Positions 54,405 to 64,000 of a DNA stretch of 64,000 nucleotides are shown in pieces (the stretch's first letter is position 1; each line of letters begins with the position of its first letter). The notes beneath the pieces are model-generated. The model saw only the letters and a program-made list of their open reading frames with translations. It made no database searches and was not told the origin of the DNA. Source of the DNA: Leptobrachium leishanense (lineage: Eukaryota > Chordata > Amphibia > Anura > Megophryidae). The DNA lies in NCBI GenBank assembly GCA_009667805.1, contig CM019069.1, forward strand, positions 61,497,422 to 61,561,421, written 5' to 3'. Made by a program: the position numbers and the translations under genes.

Positions 54405-55730
54405 TATATATATATTAAAACCAAAGGGGACAACAAAGAGGGATTGAAAATACTCCACTATACAGAGTGAATGTCAGAATCTAAGTCGTTGCGAAAAACG
54501 TATGCACAGCTCAGAGACTTGTTTGTCCACATAGCTCCTCTGCTACATTCCCCATTTGCAGCAAGGAATTCGGGGTAGGATATGCTATTGAAGTCCACAA
54601 TTTCTCACTTTATAATTATGATCATGCATACTAAAATTCAAGAAGGTCTTTGTGGTGGCACAGAGCAGAGCACCAAGAATCTCTACATGGTTCCAGCGTT
54701 TCCTTGGAAGTAGAGAGGGATGAGCATGATAGAGCGTGGGTTTAATGCAAAAATATTTGTTTCAATTCCAAAATCTGGATAAGAGAAATGATTAAATAAA
54801 AAATTAATTTGTACCTAATGTGTACAGAATTGAAAGGGAAAGGAATGGCACAGTCACAGGGGCAGGTGGGACAGCGGCTTGGCGTACTCTTTGTGATCTA
54901 CGTGTCGGGGTGGTGGCCAGTCTCTCCAGACACAGACACTGCGGGTGGGAAATAACATTTGATTGTTCTGTGCCTAATTTTACTGTGGGATTTGCCCATG
55001 TTTGGAAAACTATTTAATATACCGAGTGGAGCATTAAAGGGTTTATTCCTGCTTTAGTACATCTTTGTGTCAGGTCTGCGGTGGAAAAGTTATAATCATT
55101 GGTGGGGAAGCTCCTTAGAGCTGCGAGAGAAGCTAAGCTCTCAGTACACATAAAATGTGTCAAAGTATGTATGGAAGGACCACACCTGCTGTATAAATAA
55201 ATGTATATTTAATTTGCTATTATAAGTCTGGACAGCAGACTATACTGCCTCTTATTACGACCTTAGAGGACAATTTGCCTGGCTCCGCAGGCAAGGTCTT
55301 GGAAAATAGATTTAACACAAGCATAATATAGGCATTTCTCAGTCTCAAGCTCCTTTTTTAGGACCACAGTAAAATGCTTTGGCTTAATCGCAGGATCTGG
55401 AAAAAGTAAACAATAAACAAGTCACTGCAAAAACTCAGAAAGACCATGACCGCATTTTTTGGAAGACTGCCCAAACGTTACAGTAATAGAAAATGAATGG
55501 AAAGACAAACAAAATAATTTCCTGTGTGCTTGTCAGAGGCAGTTTGCTATTCCCGGATGTCCTTAAGTAGAACAGGATTATGTAGCAGACAACTCTAAAA
55601 ACAGAGAAAAGGAGGAGAACGAAACCGAGAATTGGATACATAACCATGACACAATTTTAAAGTTCATAAACTCAGTTTCTCTTAAAGTACAACTTATACA
55701 CTGCACGGCCAAATATATATATATATTTAT
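54405..55730. other. Unassigned stretch
   Basis: No gene or element recognised. Confidence 0.35.
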
Positions 55731-55732
55731 AT

Positions 55733-56625
55733 TAGGGCTGCAACTACTGATTAGTTGGCCGATTATTATTTTGATTAAATCAATTCATCGGATAAAAAAA
55801 AAATAAAAAAAAAAAAAATAGAAAAATGTGTTTACTTGAAAGGAATTTTATGTAAAAAAATAAGCAATTTACGTAGTGTACGTAACTTTTGTACGTACAT
55901 ACGCCAATTGCGTATCTTGCATAACTTTTCACACACAAGGTATGCGAGTGCTTGGTCAGAGGGATGGGTTGATGCTGCATGCGCAGCTTAAGTACATGTT
56001 TGCTTTTTCAAATGAACGCGGCTACAAGCACTTGAATAGAGAGGATGATGTCAGCATGAAATCTGGGTTAATGAGCTAAAGTGGTCAGGGTGCGTAGAGT
56101 GTCCCTTTTAAATAATTTCGTGAACAAACTGAGTGGGAGGAGGGACTAGAGGTGGAAGGGAGTGACTTTGATCAAGTGACTTGACCCGAGTGTGAGAGGG
56201 AGTGGGTATGGACAATATACCGGATCTGAGTGTGGGAGTGAGTTTGGGGAAAGGGACCAGACCAAAGAGAGGGAATGGCAGTTCCTGACCAAAGAGGGTG
56301 TGGCAGGGAGAGTGGGATGGTGGCACAGGACTCCAGCTTCAAGTAAGGATAAAGTACAGGCATACAGCCCCTTCACCCAGTGGCAGTATCCTATTGTTTG
56401 TGTTATAGTTCTGCTACTGTTGTAAACGGAATAAAAACCCTAGAACTAAAATCATACCTAGTAAAGCAGCTTTCCAATCAACTCCGAAGCTGAGGTTATT
56501 TACATTTAACTCAGTCTGACTCTAAACAGTGTGTGCTGTACACAGGACGATAAATCGACACCGATTAATCGATAATGGAAATAGTTGACAACTATTTTAA
56601 TCATCGATTAGTTGTTTAAGCCCTA
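55733..56625 (+). mobile_element. hAT-like element copy 2
   Basis: TAGGGCTGCAACTACTGATTA at the left; GATTAGTTGTTTAAGCCCTA at the right. Lies in a TA-rich target. No transposase frame survives. An inverted copy lies at 49561. Confidence 0.75.
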
Positions 56626-56640
56626 ATATATATATATATA

Positions 56641-57150
56641 TGCAAGTCACACACTAATGTTTTGATGGGCCACCTTTTGTTTTGATTACAGCACAAATTC
56701 ACCAAAAAAGGTTATGCAATGTCACAGCATTTATTTCCATCCAGAGTTGCATTAATATGTCCCCAAGATCATGTATTGATGATGGGAGAGTCAGAGAACT
56801 GCGAAAAGTCTCTTTATATTCTCAAAAGGGGCTAAGGTCTGGACTGTGTGGTGGCCAATCCATGTGTGTAAATGATGTCACATGCTCCCTGAACCACTCT
56901 TGCACAATTTGAGACCGATGAATCCTTGTGTTGTCATCTTGGAATATGTTCGTGGCATCAGGGAAGTAAAAAAAACCAGTTGATGGAAAACCTGCTCGTT
57001 CAGTATGACCGAATATTTTGCCAGCCGAAATATGTTAGTCACTGCAGTAATTATCCAATGGAAGGAGCCAATATCACATGTGCTACAGGTTCTATTTATT
57101 TAGTTAAATCCAGGTGGTGCCTTTATTTTTGGTCAGGCAATATATTTGCC
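56641..57150 (-). mobile_element. Tc1/mariner deletion derivative (minus)
   Basis: Reverse-oriented relative of 41851-42360. The minus strand encodes remnants of the [11 protein letters not shown] and DLSPF-like catalytic end, with frameshifts, and the right end is GGTCAGGCAATATA. Starts only about 15 bp after the hAT copy. Confidence 0.72.
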
Positions 57151-57533
57151 TGTACTGTAGTTTTTGCCACTTTTTCTTTTTGTGCCTAGTTTTCATCCTA
57201 CAGGATGGTCTCACGTCATTATATATGCGCATGTTGAGACAAGCCTAGACTATGAGCACAGCCAAGGAGTTCTGGGCATGGACTGCCATGAATGGTTATA
57301 GGATCTCAAAACCATAAACGCAATCGTATAGGAAAGTAGGATAAAAAGCAGCAGAAATTTTGTGAATTATTTTATTATTATTTTTAAACGCTGTGCAGTA
57401 GAAATCCAAACATGCCAAAACTAAAAGAACATTTTAATTTTCTAGAGATTGCTTTCATGTAAGTACGATACAATAGTTTAAAATTTGATTGATTTAGAGT
57501 GGGGAAAATAACTGGTAGTTAAAAAGACACAAT

Positions 57534-57710
57534 AGAATGTATTCGTAACTGGTCAGCGCGACCCGGATCGCTCTCAGGGTCTAGGTGGTTCTCTAACATA
57601 TCATAATCCATATGGACATATACAAAGAAGCAAAAAAAAAACAACATGTGAGAACCACCTAGATCCTGAGAGCGATCCAGGTCACGCTGACCAGATACGT
57701 ATACATTCAT
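57534..57710. repeat. Short foldback MITE
   Basis: About 60-bp arms: CTGGTCAGCG...GGTGGTTCTC against GAGAACCACC...CGCTGACCAG, with an AT-rich loop of about 60 bp. Confidence 0.85.
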
Positions 57711-57714
57711 GGTG

Positions 57715-58785
57715 TTCTTGGTTTAGGGGAAACCACTAAAACATCTGGTCTAGCTTCGGGGTCTTTTGGTGGTGGCACATACACTGGGCGCTTACCATCT
57801 CCTTTTCAAAAAGACACAATAACCCACATACGTTTGTTTCCAAAATGGAAATTTTGTTTGAAGAAGACACCTTATTCAAAAAGTGACAAATTTGCTGCCG
57901 AATGGTGAATTTCACAGCGATTTGGCTATTCAGAAGGATGGCAATGCACTAAATAATGAATAATCTCTGAATAACCCCCAAAGTGTTGAACCCACAACAT
58001 GTTTGTGTTGGTTCTCAATCTGCCAAATTACTAACTGCAATAGTTTTCAGATATGTGTTTATCCCAACTTGCACATTTGCGGTTTTTGCCACTGCACGGC
58101 TTAGATTAGTTTGATGATGGCAAGACCAAAACAAGATAGCATGTGCTCAGTTTCTTGTGGCTGTGCCCGTAGACCGATGCAATAACCAGCAGCTCTGAAT
58201 TCGGCTGAGGTCCCTGCAAAAGAACCTTGACCAAGGCCAAGTCTACAAGAACATCAGAATGGCTATTCAGTAATGTGTGTTTAATAAAACAGCACTCTTG
58301 GATTAATGTGGAAAACCAACTACACATCAGCACCTGGAACAGAAAAATGCGAAGATGGGAAAAGGACACTTGGAGGTAGAGGCTACTAGTATAGGTTGAC
58401 GAAAGCCCCAATGACTATCAAAACTATTCTTCAACATTCTAAATGCAATCTCATGTACGTTCTCCTGTTACAGGTTCAACACTAGAGGGTTATTCAAAGA
58501 CCACCAGAATTTTGGGCGCTTTCGTTCCCTGCACTTCGGAGAGTTGAATTCGCCGACCCGGCGGTTAATTCAGCATTCACCGCAGGGTTCCTGAAGAGCA
58601 AGGAAAAGCCGAACGCATACGAAAAACCACCGCAAAAACATTGGATTGATCCAATAAGCTGCAAAAAAAGCCGAACAAAACCGATGATCCGCCATTTTTA
58701 GGTCCACTCAATCTACAGATAAAAGTAAACGTGTCTAATCTCAGTGAACAATATTGAAATAGGAACCAGATTTTAGGGATTTCGT
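57715..58785. other. Unassigned, with CAGGGTTAT-family fragments
   Basis: GAATAATCTCTGAATAACCC (about 57957) and GAGGGTTATTCAAAGACC (about 58485) are end fragments of the CAGGGTTAT family. Confidence 0.4.
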
Positions 58786-59206
58786 GTCGCGGCGGAGAAA
58801 TAATACCCAGACAGAGATTCTTCAGGAAGGCAGGATTTATTCACCGAGACTCAGTGGCATCATGGAAGGACGGCCAGCACTGAGTCCAGATGCACCTTTT
58901 TGCATATACATTTTATAGCCCCCGATGACACACCTTTCAGTTGGTAGTATAGATTTACAGATAACAGATAACAAAAGACCAGAATCTCATTAACGGCCGT
59001 TCCCTCGAATCTATTCAGGAATCGTGGTTTCGGCTCATGCCCTGAGGGGTCTTGCTTGCTGGACACCTGGACAAACTTCTTTCGCACACGGTTCAGGGCT
59101 TTGCACACGGCTCAGGTTAACCCTTTGAGAACTTTCTTAACTATATCAGTTCAAGTGACATAATCTTTTAATACAAACTATTTTTCGCCAACCCATTCCT
59201 CCTTCA
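58786..59206 (-). repeat. Endogenous retrovirus 3' LTR
   Basis: On the minus strand it starts TGAAGGAGGAATGG and ends CGCGACA. It has GGGGGCTATAAAATG (TATA box, about 58910-58924) and TGAATAAATCC (signal, about 58834-58844). The polypurine tract AAAAGGGGGGAA sits immediately before it (59207-59218). The layout is gamma-type retroviral. Confidence 0.82.
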
Positions 59207-59700
59207 TTCCCCCCTTTTGGCCATGAGTCCATGCTTTCATGGACTCCTAGCCAAATATAAAATACCCAGGTTCCAGAGGGAAAATAGCAACGCTGAGTCT
59301 GTGTGCCCTGTATTCGGGTGCTACACCATGAGGGATCTATAATTAGGTTGGGGTTGATTTTCCTCATTGGCCGTGCAGTGGGCCAGGATACATAAAATGA
59401 CTTTATACCCTAAATAACAGACCAAGATAACAATACCAATCATGAGAATAACAAACAGTGTTGTAGGGACCCAAAATGGAACCAAAGAATCTTCAATTAA
59501 ACAACTACATATACAGTGGGTGGAAATCCCTCACAGCGGCCACTAGTGTATAATTAAATAACTAGAGTGGTATATTCCATATCTAGGGATTTGGATCACT
59601 CTTTTTATTCCCAACGGCTGAGTAAACACTGTATGTGATTAAAGCAGAGAACACAAAACAAGATCAGGAGTACTATCATGGTTGCAGGGTACAGTTAAAC
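59207..59700 (-). pseudogene. Decayed retroviral env fragment
   Basis: Upstream of the polypurine tract the minus strand keeps a frame that ends at the stop 59321-59323. It encodes a Trp-initiated hydrophobic membrane anchor of about 24 residues and a short polar tail, as at the C-terminus of a retroviral transmembrane subunit. An in-frame stop precedes it. A possible signal-peptide-like start at 59679 lies only 0.3 kb upstream, so most of env appears deleted. No partner 5' LTR, gag or pol was recognised in the window. Confidence 0.6.
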
Positions 59701-59704
59701 TACA

Positions 59705-60350
59705 GACCCAGCAGTCTTACAGCCCAAGTGGTTAGCAACCACATATTTATATTAACAGATTCTGGGGTACCAGGCTTCATTTGTCATAGTGCTGCACAAG
59801 GCTAGCAGTTGGATTTACGGGCTGGTATACATGGGGTATTCTCGGATCAATCGGGGGATACATAACTCAATATACAGAAAACTCAGTTATCGATACATTT
59901 ACAAGGGAACCAATTACAACTGCTCCCTTGTGTTTCTCCAGAACTCCTTTTCCTCTTTTGCTTCCATTCTTCAACTGTGCGAAGGCACCTCAGCTTCCGG
60001 AGGGAGGGCTGCAGAGTAGACGATCATATCATGTGGTTGCTTTACTAGCAGTAATCCTAGAGTCCCATGACATGAAATGCATTCACCTACATGATGTGTT
60101 TCTCTTCACATTATTCATGTTTACATATAAAGATGCCAATGATCTGGATTGAAGGCATACTGGAAAAATCCTTCATGTAGAGGTTGTGCTACTTTATTTG
60201 AACAGGACCGAGTGGGTATCACTGGGACTCGTGACGGACGGGAATGGTCATAAATGGTGTGTGTGTGTAGGACACACGCAAGGATTTAAAAGAAATTATA
60301 TATATATATACACAACCATTGAAGATAGAGCGCTGTGTGGATGTCAGTGG
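59705..60350. other. Unassigned, may include retroviral remnant
   Basis: Continues upstream of the env fragment on the minus strand; no conserved domain seen. Confidence 0.35.
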
Positions 60351-60355
60351 GCCAG

Positions 60356-60633
60356 TTAACCCCTAGCTGCCAAGGGGAGATAGGGGGATCCTATTATCTC
60401 CCCATCCGTGGCAGCTAGAGGGTCATGCTGGACATCATTGGAAAGGCCTGATCATGGCGTAACATGACTAGGTTCAGTGTAAAGACAAGCTAAAAAAAAA
60501 AAAAAGATTTTGTCGGGGGGGGGGGGGATTTAGTTAAATAGGACCTCGGCTGTCATCTAAACATAATGAGCATAAACCGGTCAGAATGAGCTCAGGGCAC
60601 ATAGGTGAACTGGCTCAGCAGTGAAGGGGTTAA
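60356..60633. repeat. TTAA-bounded hairpin MITE
   Basis: Left TTAACCCCTAGCTGCC; right GCTCAGCAGTGAAGGGGTTAA. The left hairpin, CTAGCTGCCA...TGGCAGCTAG around GGGGAGATAGG/TATCTCCCC, matches 34237-34319. Confidence 0.75.
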
Positions 60634-60639
60634 AAAGCA

Positions 60640-61420
60640 AAAACATGTAAAAATTGGGTATGTCTATTCTCGGGACAAAATTCTGAAACTATTTAGCCGG
60701 GGTCTTTTTTGGTGGTTGTAGATTTTGGGGATTAAGTTACGAAAAAGTGTGTTTTTACAATTTTTTCATCATATTTCATATTTTTTTTTAAAGTAAAATT
60801 ATAGGATATGATGGAAATAATGGTATTTTTAGAAAGTCCATTTGATGGCGGGAAAAACAGTGTATAATTTGTGTGGGTTGCATAAACGGGTACGACGAAA
60901 ATTTAACCTAAACACAAACAGCACAGAAACGTAAAAACAGCAGCGGTCACTAAAGGACGGATTTGTGTAAAACCGCCCGGTCACTAAGGGGTTATGCAAG
61001 ATTTATTATGTGGTATTTGAAAGTTGTTGGTGCCACTCACAGGAACGCACACACTCCACATCATACAAATTCTTCTGGCTCTCTGGGTGAAGAATGCGGA
61101 AGAGCATGATGGCCAAATCTCACCAATCGAGTGGAGTGTGTGTGAAAAAAAATAATAAAAATAAATACACCCAACCCAGGTTTTCAGCTACTTCTTCGCT
61201 TTTCATAGTGAAGGCTCCCGCCCCAGTCTTAAATCCATCAAGCGCTCCCTATTAAAATACCTGGATACAGAATGCACCTGTAAACATGTAACATAATGAC
61301 TTTATTTCCTACATATTTATTTCTGTGATAATCTGTACATTTGTTGTTTTTTTACTATCTTGCATTTTATTACTTCGTATTTCTGTAACAACTGTAAAAA
61401 TGTCAATGCTCTTGAACCCA
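60640..61420. other. Unassigned AT-rich stretch
   Basis: A CCGGTCACTAAGGGGTTA string near 60980 may be another TTAA-family end. Confidence 0.35.
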
Positions 61421-61499
61421 GCACATACCATACTTGAAAACGAGAGAAATCTCAATGTATCCTTCCTGGTAAAATACTTTGCAAATAAATAAATAAATT
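61421..61499 (+). repeat. SINE tail fragment
   Basis: CAATGTATCCTTCCTGGTAA followed by an (AAAT)n-type end. Confidence 0.7.
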
Positions 61500-61699
61500 G
61501 CACCACATTCCAAAAGATACTCTATTACGATCTGGTGTCTGCTGAACCCACGGAGCTGCTAAACCTACTGGTTAGTGGAACCAACTTGAGATGACTTCTT
61601 TGTGGCATGTTACATTATCTGGCTGAGGGCAGCCAGAAGGAAATAGCAGAAAGTGGGCATAAAGTCATGTTAAAACACTCAAGCGGACCTTGACATTAA

Positions 61700-62111
61700 G
61701 GCTCGGTTCAGACGAGCGCAGTGTTCACGTCCGTGTTGCCGCACATTTTAACGTCCGTGGTAGCATACAATTATGATCAATAGAGACCCACACACGAAGT
61801 ACGTCCGCACGGAAGTGCACAACGGACGAGGCAAAGGGACGCAAGTTGGGCAAGAACGTAAATCCGCTAGAACGGACACACAGAGTGCGCTGCGTCCGCA
61901 TAGCTTTGTGTTTGAGTGATGGCACGAAGTCAGACGGACTCCATTTTTGACGGACAAAATGCTTTTCATATTAATTTATTTTCCCTTCTACATCAGTCAA
62001 AAAAAAAAACATCAGTCACAAAAACGGACTGTGTGGCCACTACCTTGTCGTCAGTCAGAAAGTATGTCCGTTGTGCATGGACGCACAGTATGCGTTCGTC
62101 TGACCCTAGCC
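61700..62111. repeat. GGC-ended MITE
   Basis: GGCTCGGTTCAGACGAGCGC to GTCTGACCCTAGCC; TTAA on both sides. Core similar to 32786 and, inverted, 62494. Confidence 0.75.
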
Positions 62112-62493
62112 TTAATCCACAGCTGGTATTAAGGAAACAAGCGAGAGCCGGGAAGACATCCACCAACACTTTTACATCACTAACAATTTGGACCTTAGGC
62201 ATGAGGCAAGATGGGGCCCTAGGTGCATGTTGTTTGTGTCCAATTCTGACCAAACCATCTGCATGTTGAAGCAAAACTGGAGATTTATCACACCAGGTCG
62301 TATTCTTTTTTTGCTGTCCACTTTTGCTGTATCTATGCCACACTTTCGTTCTTAATATACGATACGGAAATCCAGTGTGGTCTTCCGGTGCAGTAGCCTA
62401 ACCACTTCATGGTCGAGGTGTTGAGCGTTCACGGCTCTCTTCTGCACGGCACTATTATTAAACACGGCTGTTGCTTTCCTTTCTATGCAATAA

Positions 62494-62937
62494 GGCTGGT
62501 GTCAGACGATCGCATTTTGTACAGAATGTGTGTCCGTGCAGTACGGACGTACTTTCTGACTGACGACAAGGTAGTGGCCACACAGTCTGGTTTTTTCACT
62601 AACATTTTTTTTGACTGATGGAGGGAAAATAAATTAAATATGAAAACCATTTTGTCCGTCAAAAATGCTGGACGCACAAATGCAGTCTGTCTGACCTCGT
62701 TCACTCACACACACAAAGCTATGTGGACGTTGCAGACGCAGCGCACTCTGTGCGTCCGTTCTAGCAGTTTTACATTCTTGCCTAACCTGCATCCGTTTGC
62801 CGCATCCGTTGTGCGTCCGCACTTCTGTGCGGACATATTTCGTGTGTGGGGCTCCATTGGTCATAATTATAGGCTATAACGGACGTACAAATGTGCGGCA
62901 ACACGAACGTGATCAGTGCGTTCATCTGACACGGGCC
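62494..62937. repeat. GGC-ended MITE, PIF/Harbinger-like
   Basis: GGCTGGTGTCAGACGATCGC to TCATCTGACACGGGCC with TAA on both sides (62491-62493 and 62938-62940). Confidence 0.78.
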
Positions 62938-62977
62938 TAAATGCTCAAAGAATCATGGGAGGTTTAGTTCAGAAACT

Positions 62978-63520
62978 CCAGAGCCCCGTTCAATACCTCA
63001 GCAGCTGCTGAATTTCTGCATCGCAGCAATTTAGTTTGCTGCAGCAGTGTCATTGAACGGTTTGGATGCGAATTTCGAATCCAAAATGGCCGACGATTTC
63101 TTAATGAAAGATTCCGATTGTTTTTCGTATGACTCGGACAAAATATGATAAAGAAAAGCAGTCAGCACAATTTCGTTTTGTATGCACACACCACAAATGA
63201 TATTTTTTATTGAATAAACGTTATGTTTACTTCTGAAACAAAATATAAATTGAACTGTAATATATGTCTATGTGCAGGGGTAAATAATAAATACATATGT
63301 TGTGCTTTGGTGAACAGAAACCTCAAAATTAACATTGCCGTACGGAATTGTTACTTGCTTCATGGCGGCGGCCATCTTTAATACGTCACACTCCGTTACT
63401 TGCAGCATCTCCTCGGGTCGCTGCAAGTGCTACGTTAGCAGTGCTGAGCGCTGAGCGGCGTTCAATGGCAAGTTGCTAACTTAGCACTTGCAGCGGCTGA
63501 GGTATTGAACGCGCCTCTGG
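62978..63520. repeat. Foldback element (CCAGAG ends)
   Basis: CCAGAGCCCCGTTCAATACC at the left is inverse to GGTATTGAACGCGCCTCTGG at the right. An inner pair around CATTGAACGG/CGTTCAATGG lies inside it. Confidence 0.75.
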
Positions 63521-63524
63521 GGTG

Positions 63525-64000
63525 GGGTCAGAATTTGAGAACACTGCTCTAGTATTTGCTGGAATGTTTTCCATAGGCGGTGTTTCCATGTTTTTCCAAG
63601 CTTTGAGAGAGTTGCATATAATAACAGACATTCATTCAAGCATCTTTTAAATACTTAGGTTGTTTTCCATACAGAACAAGGACAGACTGTACTACCAGGA
63701 TAGGTATCAGTGCTCAGTCTGGGACAGTAGGTGCCTTAACTCTTTGACTACCAAAACAGTGTATACATGCTTTTGCATTGAAAAACAATTAAAAAGAAAA
63801 TAATGCGTATAAAAGCACATGTGCATTCCTTTTTAATTCAAGATTAGTTTCTCGCTGTGGGTAGAAACTAACTTCCTGTGAGATCTCACTCTTGTCCCCC
63901 TGCATTACTGTAAAAGGAGTTACAAGAAGCAGCCCCGACTCTCACTGTAATAAAAAAAGTTCAAAAACCCTACTGTCGCAGTACAACATCCAGGGAGAGG
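63525..64000. other. Unassigned stretch
   Basis: CTTAACTCTTTGACTACCAAAACAG at 63736 could be the left end of another TTAA-family MITE cut by the window edge. Confidence 0.35.

Overview
The window looks like nuclear DNA of a vertebrate, most probably an amphibian and perhaps a frog. It carries one spliced vertebrate gene embedded in about 50 kb of transposon-derived DNA: Tc1/mariner, hAT, LTR elements, tRNA-derived SINEs, and several families of foldback MITEs. The species cannot be named from sequence alone, and the amphibian placement is inferred from repeat style, not proven.

The only host gene I can support is CFLAR (c-FLIP), on the minus strand from about 48.2 kb down to 18.4 kb. I assembled nine coding exons by matching splice sites, phase and protein similarity: 48167-47788 (ATG probably at 48077), 41068-40963, 40482-40347, 38261-38182, 36105-36069, 32205-32168, 23974-23896, 19531-19003 and 18566-18446. 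Joined, they give 1416 nt, or 471 residues. The order is two death-effector domains, a linker partly encoded by two micro-exons (37 and 38 nt), and a caspase-like domain. The catalytic His and Cys positions are replaced by Arg and Tyr, and the Leu-Glu-Val-Asp cleavage motif is kept. This makes it a catalytically dead regulator of caspase-8 activation. One intron appears to use a GC donor. The 5' untranslated exon and promoter were not found.

1-18.4 kb (downstream of the gene): a Tc1-like element with 29-bp perfect ends and a frameshifted transposase (1.07-2.68 kb). There are also a tRNA-derived SINE, MITEs, and a 4.5-kb non-autonomous LTR retrotransposon (10132-14639, minus strand, target duplication CACGG). 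That element encodes a Gag-like zinc-knuckle protein interrupted by two in-frame coding minisatellites, and it sits in one arm of a large palindrome.

18.4-48.2 kb (the gene): the introns hold nested MITEs, a 0.8-kb minisatellite and a run of about 13 back-to-back hairpins (34.19-34.85 kb). They also hold a foldback element with an inner minisatellite, a hAT element with an 8-bp target duplication that carries a probable solo LTR, and a Tc1 deletion derivative.

48.2-64 kb (upstream side): two inverted copies of one hAT element, a Tc1 relic split by a second hAT with an 8-bp target duplication, and a second Tc1 deletion derivative. Beyond these are an endogenous-retrovirus LTR with polypurine tract and decayed env fragment (58.8-59.7 kb) and more MITEs.

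Two MITE families recur through the window. One has GGC...GCC ends and TTA/TAA duplications, which fits PIF/Harbinger. The other is bounded by TTAA and rich in internal hairpins. One member of the second family has an empty-site paralogue inside this same window.
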